Source: Ruminococcus sp. (GTDB lineage Bacteria > Bacillota > Clostridia > Oscillospirales > Acutalibacteraceae). From it: a stretch of DNA of 64,000 nucleotides. The stretch spans positions 25,864 through 89,863 of the forward strand of contig SFCS01000002.1 in assembly GCA_004558485.1 (NCBI GenBank), read 5' to 3'. Made by a program: the position numbers and the translations under genes. The notes under the pieces were generated by a model, which was not told where the DNA came from, ran no database searches, and saw only the letters and a list, made by a program, of their open reading frames with translations. This document shows, piece by piece, positions 33,973 to 42,110 of this stretch (the stretch's first letter is position 1; each line of letters begins with the position of its first letter).

Positions 33973-34991
33973 ATGCGAGAAAAGGTGTAGGCGGTCTCAC
34001 TGTGGAAAGGCTCTCCCGCACGCAGGACACAGGACGGAAAATCCGCTCGGTTGGGCGTGTCGGGGAAGAACTGCGTCTCCATGCAAAAAGCGGCGTACGC
34101 GCCGAGCGGTCCGCTTTTGCTGTTCACATAAGCAAGGTCGTTGCCGCTGTAGATCTGCAATCCCGGCAGATCGGTCGCACAGGCGACGGCAATGCCGCTT
34201 TGCGTGTTTTTCGCCGTCATCACCGTGCGCAGCGCGCCGGTGTAGTCCTGCAGCACAAAGTTGTGGTCAAGTCCCTTGCAGCGCCGCACCGACGGATCAT
34301 CCGACCCGATGACATCGCCGAGACGCACCTCCTGCCGCATATCGAGCGGCGTGCCGTCCACGGGCATGACGGAAAGCGGAATAAGTCCGTCGTCGGTGGC
34401 GGTATAGGCGTCGGCGTGCACGGTGACAAGCGTGTCGAGGATGTCGCCCTTGCCCGCGAGATTGAAATAGGCATGGTTTGTGAAATTGGCAACGGTGTCG
34501 GCGTCACTTTCGGCGTCATAGGCAATGGACAGCGTGCTGTCGCGCAGCGTGAAGGTGACCGTCAGCGTCAGCGTGCCGGGGTAGCCCTCTTCGCCGTCGG
34601 GGGAAACATACCGCGCGCGCAGCTGCGGCGCGTCGCCGTCCTGCGGCGTCATGTCCCACATCTTTTTGTCGAAGCCGACATCGCCGCCGTGCAGATGGTT
34701 TTCGCCGTTGTTCTTGGCAAGCGTATAGGTCTTGCCGTTCAGGGTGAATCTGCCGCCCTTGATGCGGTTGGCATAGCGGCCGACGGTGGCGCCGAGGTAG
34801 TTGGTGTTGACGGTGGCATAGTCGTTGGCGTTGTCAAACCCCAAAACGACATCCACGCCGCCGTACACGATCGATTGCACGGTGGCACCGTAGTCCAGCA
34901 CCGACACGGAAAGTGTGCCGTTCGACAGGGTATAGCGGGTGACGGCGGTGCCGTCGGGCAGCGTACCGAACGCGCTTTTTTCAATAGACAT
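33969..34991 (-). CDS. galM: Aldose 1-epimerase (mutarotase)
   Basis: 340 residues. Family motifs are visible: VLDYGATVQSI, VGRYANRIKGG, GENHLHGGDVGFD (catalytic His region), FTNHAYFNLAG (second catalytic His) and CMETQFFPD near the C-terminus (catalytic Glu). It interconverts alpha and beta anomers of galactose or glucose, feeding the Leloir pathway. GTGAGGTAATC precedes the ATG. It lies ten bases after the sugar nucleotidyltransferase gene and forms an operon with it, divergent from galE. Confidence 0.95.
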   Translation of the reverse strand: MSIEKSAFGTLPDGTAVTRYTLSNGTLSVSVLDYGATVQSIVYGGVDVVLGFDNANDYATVNTNYLGATVGRYANRIKGGRFTLNGKTYTLAKNNGENHLHGGDVGFDKKMWDMTPQDGDAPQLRARYVSPDGEEGYPGTLTLTVTFTLRDSTLSIAYDAESDADTVANFTNHAYFNLAGKGDILDTLVTVHADAYTATDDGLIPLSVMPVDGTPLDMRQEVRLGDVIGSDDPSVRRCKGLDHNFVLQDYTGALRTVMTAKNTQSGIAVACATDLPGLQIYSGNDLAYVNSKSGPLGAYAAFCMETQFFPDTPNRADFPSCVLRAGEPFHSETAYTFSRI

Positions 34992-35001
34992 AGAGATTAC
35001 C

Positions 35002-35922
35002 TCACTTCCACAGCTTTTCGGGGTAGATGCCGCGCTTTGTCATGTCCGCCAGCGCCGCGCGCACGGAGGGCAGGTCGGCGGAATAGGTCATGCCGTACCA
35101 TTTGTCCGGCGTCGTCAGCACGGTGGCGTCCGCTGCGCCCGTTTCCAGCATATAGTTTACGACGGAGGGCAGATAAAATTCGGATTTCATTTCGCCGCCG
35201 CGCTCGCGTAAAAATTGCGCAAAAAGCTCGCCGAACACGGAAAGGCTGCCTGCGGGGAACGCCCAGCAGTTCATCGACACCACCGTGTCCTCCGACAGGG
35301 AAGTATAGGTCTTGCCGTCGTCCTCCGTGAACATCGGCTTGCCGTTCACAAGCTCGATGTGGGTGCGCTCGGTGAGGGAGACGAGATACCCGTTGTCGTC
35401 GATCTCACACACGCCGCGGGAAACATAGCCGTTTTCGGTCAGCGTATTTTTCAGCAGATAGCCCGCCATGGCGAGATGCTTTTTGTCGCCCTCCTGCGGC
35501 TTTTTGAGAAATTCCGCCAAAAGACGGAAGCCCTCTCTGCCGTAATAGTCGTCGGCGTTGATGACGGCGAAAGCGCCGTCCACCACGCCCTCGCAGCACA
35601 GAACGGCGTGCCCCGTGCCCCAGGGCTTTTCGCGCCCTGCGGGGACGGAGAAACCGGCGGGCAGCCGGTCAAGCTCCTGAAAAACATATTCGACCGGCGC
35701 AATGGCGGCGATGCGGTTGCCGATGTGCTCCTTGAAATCCTCCTCGATCGCGTGCTTGATGACAAAGACGATCTTGCCGAAGCCCGCTTTGAGAGCATCG
35801 TGAATGGAATAGTCGATAATAAGCTCACCGGCAGGGCCGACGGGGGTGAGCTGCTTGAGTCCGCCGAAACGGCTGCCCATGCCCGCCGCCATGATGACCA
35901 GAGTAGGTTTTTTCGTTTCCAT
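35002..35922 (-). CDS. Sugar-phosphate nucleotidyltransferase
   Basis: About 306 residues. The Rossmann-type NTP-binding start MAAGMGSRFGGLKQL carries the GxGxRxxxLK signature, followed by GGLKQLTPVGPAG, WGTGHAVLC (nucleotide contact) and VINADDYYG (metal-binding Asp pair). Such enzymes make UDP-, dTDP- or other NDP-sugars; the operon with galM and the divergent galE suggests UDP-glucose or UDP-galactose supply. The start is uncertain: ATG 35922 has a weak site, while TTG 35967 upstream has AAGGGA. Confidence 0.85.
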   Translation of the reverse strand: METKKPTLVIMAAGMGSRFGGLKQLTPVGPAGELIIDYSIHDALKAGFGKIVFVIKHAIEEDFKEHIGNRIAAIAPVEYVFQELDRLPAGFSVPAGREKPWGTGHAVLCCEGVVDGAFAVINADDYYGREGFRLLAEFLKKPQEGDKKHLAMAGYLLKNTLTENGYVSRGVCEIDDNGYLVSLTERTHIELVNGKPMFTEDDGKTYTSLSEDTVVSMNCWAFPAGSLSVFGELFAQFLRERGGEMKSEFYLPSVVNYMLETGAADATVLTTPDKWYGMTYSADLPSVRAALADMTKRGIYPEKLWK

Positions 35923-35974
35923 TTTCTTCAACTGCTTTCTGTAGTTTTTTTCATGTTCGTGCAACAAAATTCCC

Positions 35975-36003
35975 TTGATATCTGCCGTATTGTCGCGTAT
36001 AAT
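35975..36003 (+). promoter_or_regulatory. galE promoter
   Basis: TTGATA (35975-35980) and TATAAT (35998-36003), 17-bp spacer. Confidence 0.85.
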
Positions 36004-36052
36004 AACAGCAGAAAGAGAACTCTTTCACACATTATACACCGGAGGGATGAAA

Positions 36053-37069
36053 ATGGCAATACTTATTACCGGAGGCTGCGGATTTATCGGTTCGCACACC
36101 TGCATCGAAATGTTAGCGGCAGGATATGACATCGTGGTTTTGGATAACTACTACAACGCCAGCCCGATCGCCCTGCAGCGTGTGAAGGAGCTTAGTGGTC
36201 GTGATTTCCCGTTCTATGAGTGCGACATTCGTGACGAGGCGGGACTGCGCAAAATCTTTGCCGAAAACAAGATCGACGCCGTCATTCATTTCGCCGGACT
36301 CAAAGCGGTCGGCGAGTCGGTGCAAAAGCCGCTTGAATACTATGATAACAATGTCGGCGGAACGGTGACGCTGTGCCGCGTGATGGCTGAGGCGGGCTGC
36401 AAGCGCATGATCTTCAGCTCCTCCGCCACCGTTTACGGCATGTCCAACCCGTCCCCGCTTCTGGAGACCTACCACACCGGCGAGGTCACCAATCCCTATG
36501 GCCGCACGAAGTATATCATCGAGGAGATCCTCAAGGATGTCTGCGTGTCCGATCCCGCATGGAGCGTGGTGCTGCTGCGCTACTTCAACCCCATCGGCGC
36601 ACACGAAAGCGGCAGGATCGGCGAGAACCCGAACGGTATCCCGAACAACCTCATGCCGTATATTTCGCAGGTCGCCATCGGCAAGCGCCCGTTTCTTTCC
36701 GTGTTCGGCGATGATTATGACACGCCGGACGGCACGGGCGTGCGCGATTATATCCATGTGGTGGATCTGGCGAAGGGACATGTCAGGGCGACCGATTTTG
36801 CGCTGAAAAACACGGGCGCGGAGGTCTTTAACCTCGGCACGGGCAAAGGCACCAGCGTGCTGGAGCTTGTCAAGACCTTCGAGCGCGTCAACGGCGTCGC
36901 CGTACCCTACAAGGTGACGCCCCGCCGTCCCGGCGACATCGCCACCTGCTACTCCGATCCGCACAAGGCGGAGGCTGTTCTGCAGTGGAAGACCGAAAAG
37001 ACCGTCGAGGATATGTGCCGCGACACCTGGCGCTGGCAGTCCCAAAACCCTAACGGCTTCGAAGAATAA
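36053..37069 (+). CDS. galE: UDP-glucose 4-epimerase
   Basis: 338 residues, normal for GalE. NAD-binding GGCGFIGSHT at the N-terminus, VIHFAGLKAVGES, SSSATVYG (catalytic Ser/Thr), YGRTKYIIE with the catalytic Tyr-x-x-x-Lys, and YFNPIGAHESG. It interconverts UDP-glucose and UDP-galactose in the cytoplasm, linking galactose use to surface glycan synthesis (including the Glf substrate). The start at 36053 is six bases after GGAGGG; an earlier ATG abuts that site. A terminator follows. Confidence 0.97.
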   Translation: MAILITGGCGFIGSHTCIEMLAAGYDIVVLDNYYNASPIALQRVKELSGRDFPFYECDIRDEAGLRKIFAENKIDAVIHFAGLKAVGESVQKPLEYYDNNVGGTVTLCRVMAEAGCKRMIFSSSATVYGMSNPSPLLETYHTGEVTNPYGRTKYIIEEILKDVCVSDPAWSVVLLRYFNPIGAHESGRIGENPNGIPNNLMPYISQVAIGKRPFLSVFGDDYDTPDGTGVRDYIHVVDLAKGHVRATDFALKNTGAEVFNLGTGKGTSVLELVKTFERVNGVAVPYKVTPRRPGDIATCYSDPHKAEAVLQWKTEKTVEDMCRDTWRWQSQNPNGFEE

Positions 37070-37083
37070 AAAAACAAGGAAAC

Positions 37084-37120
37084 GGCGCTGTCACCTTCAA
37101 GGTGACAGCGCCTTCGTTTT
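37084..37120. terminator. Terminator after galE
   Basis: Perfect 12-bp stem GGCGCTGTCACC/GGTGACAGCGCC with a TTCAA loop and TTCGTTTTG tail. Confidence 0.87.
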
Positions 37121-37126
37121 GTTCGA

Positions 37127-38494
37127 TCATCCGAAGCAAACATCCGGCAAAAGAGCGGCTTTTGTCAGGATGGTCTCTGTGTCGCGGCGAGGATCCCACA
37201 GGATCTCTGCATAGAGGGCGACGGGAAACCACAGCTTTTCCTCAAAGGCACCGTCCTCCACCAGCGCGGCAACCAGCGTGTTGCCGTCCAGTGCCTCAAC
37301 CGTCCTTTTTACATACTTCGCGTTTGCCAACCAATATGCCTGCAGATATTTCCAATATTTCCGCTTTTCCTCTGCTTTCTCCGTGACGGTTTTTCTGCTG
37401 TGCTCGCCGAGAACATAGGGGCCCGGCTGGTGCTGAAAGGTGTCCCAGTTCAAAACAGACATGCCCTTGAACAGCGTGCCGAAGCCGCCGTCCCTGAGGT
37501 TTTTGATCTTTTCGGTGAACAGGAGCGTTTCCTCAAAATCGCCCCGCGCCTTGGGGATATAGGCATAGGGGAAAGCGCCGCAATCCTCCCAAAGGATCGT
37601 CACCCGCGGATCGACCTCGCGGATATACGCAAGCTTGTCTCTGACCGATGTGGCGTGCAGCCCGAACAGGATTTTGAGGTCGGGATGATTTTTGAAAATC
37701 TTTTCCGCAGCCTTGTTCACCAGCGTGACTGCCGCCTTTGCGATGAGCATGCCGCCGATGGTCTCCTCCTTGGTCTCCGTGAAGGTCTGGAAATAGATGC
37801 CGTCGCCGCCGAGAGGGGCATAGTCCCTTTCATAGGTCGCGGCGGCTTTATCTATCATTTTCTCCAATTCATCGGCGCCGATGTGCGTGTCGCCGCAGGA
37901 TGTCGACCAGCCCCAGGAAAATCCCCAAATGATGCGAACACCTTTTTTATGCGCATAGGCGACGACCTCGTCGGCATTTTCGGGAGGAAAATCGCTCCAG
38001 ATGATCAGCTCGTTCAGCTTTAACTGCAGCATATGGTCGATGTATCCCTTGTAGTCATAAATGACATATCCCCACGACCAAAGGGCGCGCTCTTTGATGA
38101 ACGGTGTGAAGCTTTCGTCATATTCCGGCAGGGGACAGGAGCCGAAGATGTCGTTGAAAAAGTATGTCGGCGTGTGGGTGTCGGCATCTATGGCTTTCAC
38201 CAGGTACACATTTTCAAAATCCACGGCGGCATACAATTCGTTCGCATATCCGTCACCGTCCAGGAGAATGACCTCGTTGCCGTTTTCATTTCGGCACGCC
38301 TTGATACGGTAGCCGTCTTTCGGAACGGTGAGCAGCCCTTTGACACCGATATAGATGAGACAGCCGTCTTTTTTGATTTCATCGGTTAATTGCTCCGGAC
38401 GCACACAGGACACGGTCGTATAGCGGCTGACGCTTGCGAAAACGAGCTTCAGTGCTTCGGCATTATCGCCGTGCACAACATACCACTTTTTCAT
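37127..38494 (-). CDS. Putative TIM-barrel glycosidase-like protein
   Basis: 455 residues, no signal peptide. An alpha/beta N-terminal region (1-125) precedes a TIM-barrel-like core that begins ERALWSWGYVIYDYKGYIDHM. It contains NELIIWSDFPPENADEVV, GVRIIWGFSWGW, YFQTFTETKEE and VTILWEDCGAFPY, the type of strand-end acidic residues found in GH20/GH67-like hydrolases. I infer a glycoside hydrolase-related enzyme of unknown substrate. Start ATG 38494 follows GCGGTGAG; GTG 38503 is an alternative. It appears monocistronic. Confidence 0.6.
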   Translation of the reverse strand: MKKWYVVHGDNAEALKLVFASVSRYTTVSCVRPEQLTDEIKKDGCLIYIGVKGLLTVPKDGYRIKACRNENGNEVILLDGDGYANELYAAVDFENVYLVKAIDADTHTPTYFFNDIFGSCPLPEYDESFTPFIKERALWSWGYVIYDYKGYIDHMLQLKLNELIIWSDFPPENADEVVAYAHKKGVRIIWGFSWGWSTSCGDTHIGADELEKMIDKAAATYERDYAPLGGDGIYFQTFTETKEETIGGMLIAKAAVTLVNKAAEKIFKNHPDLKILFGLHATSVRDKLAYIREVDPRVTILWEDCGAFPYAYIPKARGDFEETLLFTEKIKNLRDGGFGTLFKGMSVLNWDTFQHQPGPYVLGEHSRKTVTEKAEEKRKYWKYLQAYWLANAKYVKRTVEALDGNTLVAALVEDGAFEEKLWFPVALYAEILWDPRRDTETILTKAALLPDVCFG

Positions 38495-38536
38495 GTTTCT
38501 CACCGCTCTCTCGAAAAATCAGCGTCAGTATGGCAC

Positions 38537-38575
38537 AAAAGGCGGCACAAAGCAAGAGCTTTGTGCCGCCTTTTT
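38537..38575. terminator. Terminator of perR-rbr
   Basis: A 17-bp stem (38537-38553 with 38558-38574) around AAGA, with A/T tracts on both sides, after the rubrerythrin stop. Confidence 0.92.
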
Positions 38576-38589
38576 CATTTTTCGGAAGA

Positions 38590-39141
38590 TCAGAAATATC
38601 TCTTGAGAAGTCCCTCGAAAGCCTTGCCGTGGCGGGCTTCGTCACGCGCCATTTCGTGCACGGTATCGTGGATGGCGTCGAGTCCCAGCTCCTTTGCAAG
38701 CTTGGCAAGCTCAAACTTGCCCGCCGTTGCGCCATGCTCGGCGTCCACGCGCATCTCGAGATTTTTCTTCGTGGAGTCGGTCACGACCTCGCCGAGCATC
38801 TCGGCAAACTTCGCGGCGTGCTCTGCCTCTTCAAGGGCGGCTTTTTCCCAGTACAGCCCGATCTCGGGATAGCCCTCGCGGTGCGCGACACGCGCCATGG
38901 CGAGATACATGCCGACCTCGCTGCACTCGCCTTCAAAGTTGGCGCGCAGACCTTCGAGAATGCGGGGATCGGTGCCGGCGGCGACGCCGACGACATGCTC
39001 CGCCGCCCAGACCTTCTCGGCGGACTCATCCATCACCTTGAACTTCGAACCCGGCGCCTTGCACTGCGGGCAAACAAAGCCCTCCGGCATCTCGTCGCCT
39101 TCATAGACATACCCACAGATCGGACAAACAAACTTTTTCAT
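38590..39141 (-). CDS. Reverse rubrerythrin (rubredoxin-erythrin order)
   Basis: 183 residues. The rubredoxin domain comes first ([12 protein letters not shown], then [11 protein letters not shown]; four Cys for one Fe). The four-helix diiron domain follows, with [36 protein letters not shown] and [13 protein letters not shown] supplying Glu/His ligands. Reverse rubrerythrins reduce hydrogen peroxide (and sometimes oxygen) in anaerobes using NADH through electron carriers. GGAGGTAAAAGCT precedes the ATG. It lies 28 bases behind the PerR-like gene on the same strand, so it is almost certainly in its regulon. Confidence 0.95.
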   Translation of the reverse strand: MKKFVCPICGYVYEGDEMPEGFVCPQCKAPGSKFKVMDESAEKVWAAEHVVGVAAGTDPRILEGLRANFEGECSEVGMYLAMARVAHREGYPEIGLYWEKAALEEAEHAAKFAEMLGEVVTDSTKKNLEMRVDAEHGATAGKFELAKLAKELGLDAIHDTVHEMARDEARHGKAFEGLLKRYF

Positions 39142-39169
39142 AGCTTTTACCTCCAAATTGATAATTCCT

Positions 39170-39598
39170 TCATATATCTTTGACTGCCCCGTTTTCCGCG
39201 CAGGTGCGACAGATACCGGAACAGTAAAAGTCGGTTTTTTCGACGACAAAGCCGGAAAGGACGCCATCCTGTATATTTATCGGCGGCAGCGGGAAATCAT
39301 ATACCGTGCCGCAGCGATCACAGCGAAAGTGTCCGTGCGGATTGACAGCGGCATCGAACTGCTTGTGTGCGGCATCGATGGTGATGACTTGCAGCAGTCC
39401 CGCCTTTTCAAGCGCCTCCAAGCCGTTGTACACGGTCATGAGCGAACAGGAGGGAAGCTGCGACTGCAACGCATGAAAGATGGTCTCCGCCGTCGGATGA
39501 CCGGGGTGCGTCGCAAGATACCGATACAGCGCGATGCGCTGCTGCGTCGGGCGCAGCCCACACGCCTTAAAGCGTTTCAGAATGTCGACATCCTCCAT
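39170..39598 (-). CDS. perR: Fur-family regulator, PerR type
   Basis: 142 residues. The winged helix includes [14 protein letters not shown] and [12 protein letters not shown]. Regulatory metal ligands fit PerR: His in HPTAETI, then an Asp (not Glu) in [13 protein letters not shown] with two His. Structural zinc Cys pairs are CDRC and CSGIC/C. In PerR, Fe-catalysed oxidation of these His relieves repression. Gene order perR-rbr and a PerR-like AT-rich palindrome at its own promoter support peroxide control with autoregulation. Confidence 0.88.
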   Translation of the reverse strand: MEDVDILKRFKACGLRPTQQRIALYRYLATHPGHPTAETIFHALQSQLPSCSLMTVYNGLEALEKAGLLQVITIDAAHKQFDAAVNPHGHFRCDRCGTVYDFPLPPINIQDGVLSGFVVEKTDFYCSGICRTCAENGAVKDI

Positions 39599-39618
39599 GC
39601 ATTCACCACCTTTGAAAG

Positions 39619-39658
39619 ATTACAACATTATAATAATTCAAAAGTTTGGATTTGTCAA
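39619..39658 (-). promoter_or_regulatory. perR-rbr promoter with imperfect PerR-like palindrome
   Basis: On the minus strand, TTGACA (39653-39658) and TATTAT (39630-39635) are 17 bp apart. ATTACAA-CA-TTATAAT at 39619-39634 overlaps the -10; it resembles but does not exactly match TTATAATnATTATAA. Confidence 0.65.
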
Positions 39659-39676
39659 TGCTTTTTTGAAAAAAAT

Positions 39677-39705
39677 TTGCAAAATGCTTGAGGGGTCTAT
39701 ATAAT
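39677..39705 (+). promoter_or_regulatory. Promoter of the 39718 gene
   Basis: TTGCAA (39677-39682) and TATAAT (39700-39705), 17-bp spacer, divergent from perR. Confidence 0.85.
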
Positions 39706-39717
39706 AAGGAGGAAGAT

Positions 39718-40413
39718 ATGCGAAAGCTCTGTTTGCGGCAGGTGTCGTTTGAAAAACAGATGACGGTGTTTTTGCCGCTTTTGTCGGTGGTGCTGCTCCT
39801 TTGCGGCGTGCTGGGCGTTTCCCGCGTGCGGCAGACGGACGCGCCGTCGGGCGAGGGCGAAAGAACGGCGCCCGTGAGCGGCGAGCCGGTGACGGTGGCG
39901 GTGCGCTTTTGTGCCGACGAGGCGGTGCTTGTCACCGCTTTGCGCATTGAGCCGCAAAACGGGCGCATTCTTTTGGCGGCAGCGCCGTCCGACTTTGTCG
40001 GCGACCATGCGGTGACGCTGGATGCCGCGGGGGTGCGATCGCTTTTGGAATACTATGGGGACGGTGTGCCGGTGACGCTCAAAGAGGCGGTGAGCTATAC
40101 CGACGAAAGCGGACTGCGCGCGGCGTTTCCTGCGGGGCGGGTGCGCCTTTTTGCCAATCAGGCGGCGGAGATTTTGACCGTTGCCGCTGCGCGCGGACAG
40201 ACGGACATCGCGCTGTCGCTGTTGGAGGGGGCACTCAAGTCCTATCTTTCGCCGCACCGTCCGTTTGCCGATGATTTTGCGGCGCTTGCCGCCGCGGCGG
40301 ACACCGACATCCGCATCTATCATTTTCATCGCTGTGTTGCGGTGCTGACCGCCATGGCACAGGCGGGCTTTTCGGTGCAGACCGTGCCGTATGAAACCTA
40401 TTTCGGAGGGTAA
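39718..40413 (+). CDS. Membrane-anchored protein, faintly LCP-like
   Basis: 231 residues. An N-terminal basic stretch and one membrane helix (about 18-38) are followed by an extracytoplasmic domain. VLVTALRIEPQNGRILLAAAPSD resembles, in two short halves, the core strands of LytR-CpsA-Psr proteins, but the Arg-rich catalytic motifs of that family are not seen. The function is unknown. GGAGGAAG precedes the ATG. It is two bases from the next gene, a transglutaminase-like lipoprotein, so the two form an operon. Confidence 0.6.
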   Translation: MRKLCLRQVSFEKQMTVFLPLLSVVLLLCGVLGVSRVRQTDAPSGEGERTAPVSGEPVTVAVRFCADEAVLVTALRIEPQNGRILLAAAPSDFVGDHAVTLDAAGVRSLLEYYGDGVPVTLKEAVSYTDESGLRAAFPAGRVRLFANQAAEILTVAAARGQTDIALSLLEGALKSYLSPHRPFADDFAALAAAADTDIRIYHFHRCVAVLTAMAQAGFSVQTVPYETYFGG

Positions 40414-40415
40414 CT

Positions 40416-41582
40416 GTGAAAAAACGGAGCTTTCTTTTGATCGTGCTTTGCCTGTGCGTGACGCTTGGAGGCTGTGCGTTCCCCTTTGCGCCGCAGTTTG
40501 AGAGCGAAAAATATCTGGAGGCGTTTCAGAATAACTGGTGCTACCGTGCACTGGGAGAGGCATTGCAGGCGGACTACGGGGACCTGTACACGGCGGTGCA
40601 GGATGGGATGCACACCGACACGGTCGTCACGGTGGCAGGGGAGAAGCCGATCACGGGAGACGGCGTGGCGGTCACGCTGTCCCACCCGCTGAAAACGCAG
40701 GAGGAGATGCATCGCCTGTATACGGCGTTCACCAACGATAATCCGCAGTTTTTCTTTTTGTCGCGGCACTACGGTATCGAGGGCTATGAGAAGAATGATG
40801 ACGCGTCCTATCATCGCATGATCCTGCTGTACACCATGAATGCCGCCGAGCGGCAGACAGCGCAGGCAGCACTGGAGGATGCGGGGGAGGCGGTGCTGGC
40901 GCAGGCGGCGGGAAAGGATGCGTTTGAGACCGAGCTTTTTCTGCATGACTGGCTGGCGGCGCACTGCACCTATGAGAAAAAGGACACACAGACGCTGTCG
41001 CTGTATGACGCCTACGGTGCGCTGGTGAAGGGGCGCGCGGTGTGTGAGGGATATGCGCGCGCCATGCAGTGGCTTTTGAACAAAAGCGGTATCCCGTGCA
41101 CCCTGGTGAACGGAAATGACAGGGACGGCAACGCCCACATGTGGAACATGGTGACGGTGGACGGTGAGAACTATCATCTGGACGCCACCTGGGACGATAC
41201 GGATGACCTTTTGCGGCACAACTATTTCAATCTCACCACCGACGAGATCGGGGTTTCGCACAGGATTGCCGCGGACAATATCGGCATCCCGATCTGCACG
41301 GCGACGGCGGCAAATTTCTATCGCCGCACCGGACGGTACATAGACACCTACAGCCGTCACGAGATCGCCGAGCGGATCGCCGCTGCGGTGAAGGCGGGGG
41401 AGACGACGGTGGAGCTGCGCTTTGCCGAAGGAAAATATGACAACGCCGCGCTGTTCATCAAAAGCGGCAACTATTTCTTTGACACGATGGAGAAAAAGCT
41501 CGGCAGTCCGCTCTGGAGCTTCGATCTCTACGGCGAACAGGCCGAGGGGGTACTGATGCTGGTAAAGTGGGAAAAATCTTGA
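40416..41582 (+). CDS. Transglutaminase-domain lipoprotein
   Basis: 388 residues. The lipoprotein signal ends at LGGC (Cys20). The transglutaminase core (about 165-290) carries Cys in GRAVCEGYARAMQ, His in NAHMWNMVTVDGE and Asp in YHLDATWDD. This is a likely extracellular cysteine peptidase or amidase acting near the wall. It starts with GTG, two bases after the upstream stop and behind GGAGGG. The domain type matches the separate protein at 4131-5750, so the genome carries at least two such enzymes. Confidence 0.85.
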   Translation: MKKRSFLLIVLCLCVTLGGCAFPFAPQFESEKYLEAFQNNWCYRALGEALQADYGDLYTAVQDGMHTDTVVTVAGEKPITGDGVAVTLSHPLKTQEEMHRLYTAFTNDNPQFFFLSRHYGIEGYEKNDDASYHRMILLYTMNAAERQTAQAALEDAGEAVLAQAAGKDAFETELFLHDWLAAHCTYEKKDTQTLSLYDAYGALVKGRAVCEGYARAMQWLLNKSGIPCTLVNGNDRDGNAHMWNMVTVDGENYHLDATWDDTDDLLRHNYFNLTTDEIGVSHRIAADNIGIPICTATAANFYRRTGRYIDTYSRHEIAERIAAAVKAGETTVELRFAEGKYDNAALFIKSGNYFFDTMEKKLGSPLWSFDLYGEQAEGVLMLVKWEKS

Positions 41583-41600
41583 AGTTCTTGAAGATTTAAC

Positions 41601-41629
41601 TTGACAAGCGCGCCATCCTGTGGTATCAT
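41601..41629 (+). promoter_or_regulatory. Promoter of the tRNA cluster
   Basis: TTGACA (41601-41606) and TATCAT (41624-41629), 17-bp spacer, 22 bp before tRNA-Gly. Confidence 0.87.
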
Positions 41630-41651
41630 AATCAACGCTTTGATTATGCAT

Positions 41652-41725
41652 GCGGGTGTAGTTCAGTGGTAGAACCCCAGCCTTCCAAGCTGGTTGTGTG
41701 GGTTCGATTCCCATCACCCGCTCCA
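41652..41725 (+). tRNA. tRNA-Gly (anticodon TCC)
   Basis: Acceptor GCGGGTG pairs with CACCCGC, the anticodon loop is CTTCCAA (TCC), and CCA is encoded. Confidence 0.95.
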
Positions 41726-41758
41726 AAAACAACGCGCCCTTGCGGCGATTGCAAAAAT

Positions 41759-41835
41759 GCGCCTGTAGCTCAGCTGGATAGAGCATCTGCCTTCTAAGCA
41801 GAGGGTCAGGGGTTCGAGTCCCTTCAGGCGCGCCA
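41759..41835 (+). tRNA. tRNA-Arg (anticodon TCT)
   Basis: Acceptor GCGCCTG pairs with CAGGCGC, the anticodon loop is CTTCTAA (TCT), and CCA is encoded. The length is 77 nt. Confidence 0.95.
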
Positions 41836-41838
41836 TAT

Positions 41839-41916
41839 GGTGGATGTAGCTTAGTTGGTTAAAGCGCCAGATTGTGGCTCTGGAGACCGTGGGTTCGAGT
41901 CCCATCTTCCACCCCA
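41839..41916 (+). tRNA. tRNA-His (anticodon GTG)
   Basis: Acceptor GTGGATG pairs with CTTCCAC (one T-T mismatch), with an extra 5' G at 41839 opposite C73. The anticodon loop is TTGTGGC (GTG), and CCA is encoded. Confidence 0.93.
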
Positions 41917-41940
41917 CTTTAGAAAAACAGATCGCTTACG

Positions 41941-41971
41941 GCACTTGCGTGGCGCAAGTCGGTCTTTTTTT
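41941..41971 (+). terminator. Terminator-like hairpin inside the tRNA cluster
   Basis: ACTTGCG-TGG-CGCAAGT then CGGTCTTTTTTT, between tRNA-His and tRNA-Gln. It would attenuate read-through into tRNA-Gln. Confidence 0.65.
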
Positions 41972-41982
41972 ATTTGCTACAC

Positions 41983-42056
41983 TGGGGTGTAGTCTAGCGG
42001 TAGGACAGCAGACTTTGACTCTGCTCGTGCTGGTTCGACTCCAGCCATCCCAGCCA
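41983..42056 (+). tRNA. tRNA-Gln (anticodon TTG)
   Basis: Acceptor TGGGGTG pairs with CATCCCA (one G-T), the anticodon loop is CTTTGAC (TTG), the T-arm is GCTGGTTCGACTCCAGC, and CCA is encoded. Confidence 0.95.
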
Positions 42057-42057
42057 A

Positions 42058-42099
42058 GCCGCCGCGAGCCCACCGCTCGCGGCGGCATTTCGCTTTTTG
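42058..42099 (+). terminator. Terminator after tRNA-Gln
   Basis: Perfect 12-bp stem GCCGCCGCGAGC/GCTCGCGGCGGC, then ATTTCGCTTTTT. It lies in the leader of the SGNH gene, whose Shine-Dalgarno site follows at once, so read-through may supply that gene. Confidence 0.8.
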
Positions 42100-42110
42100 G
42101 AGGGGTTTCA

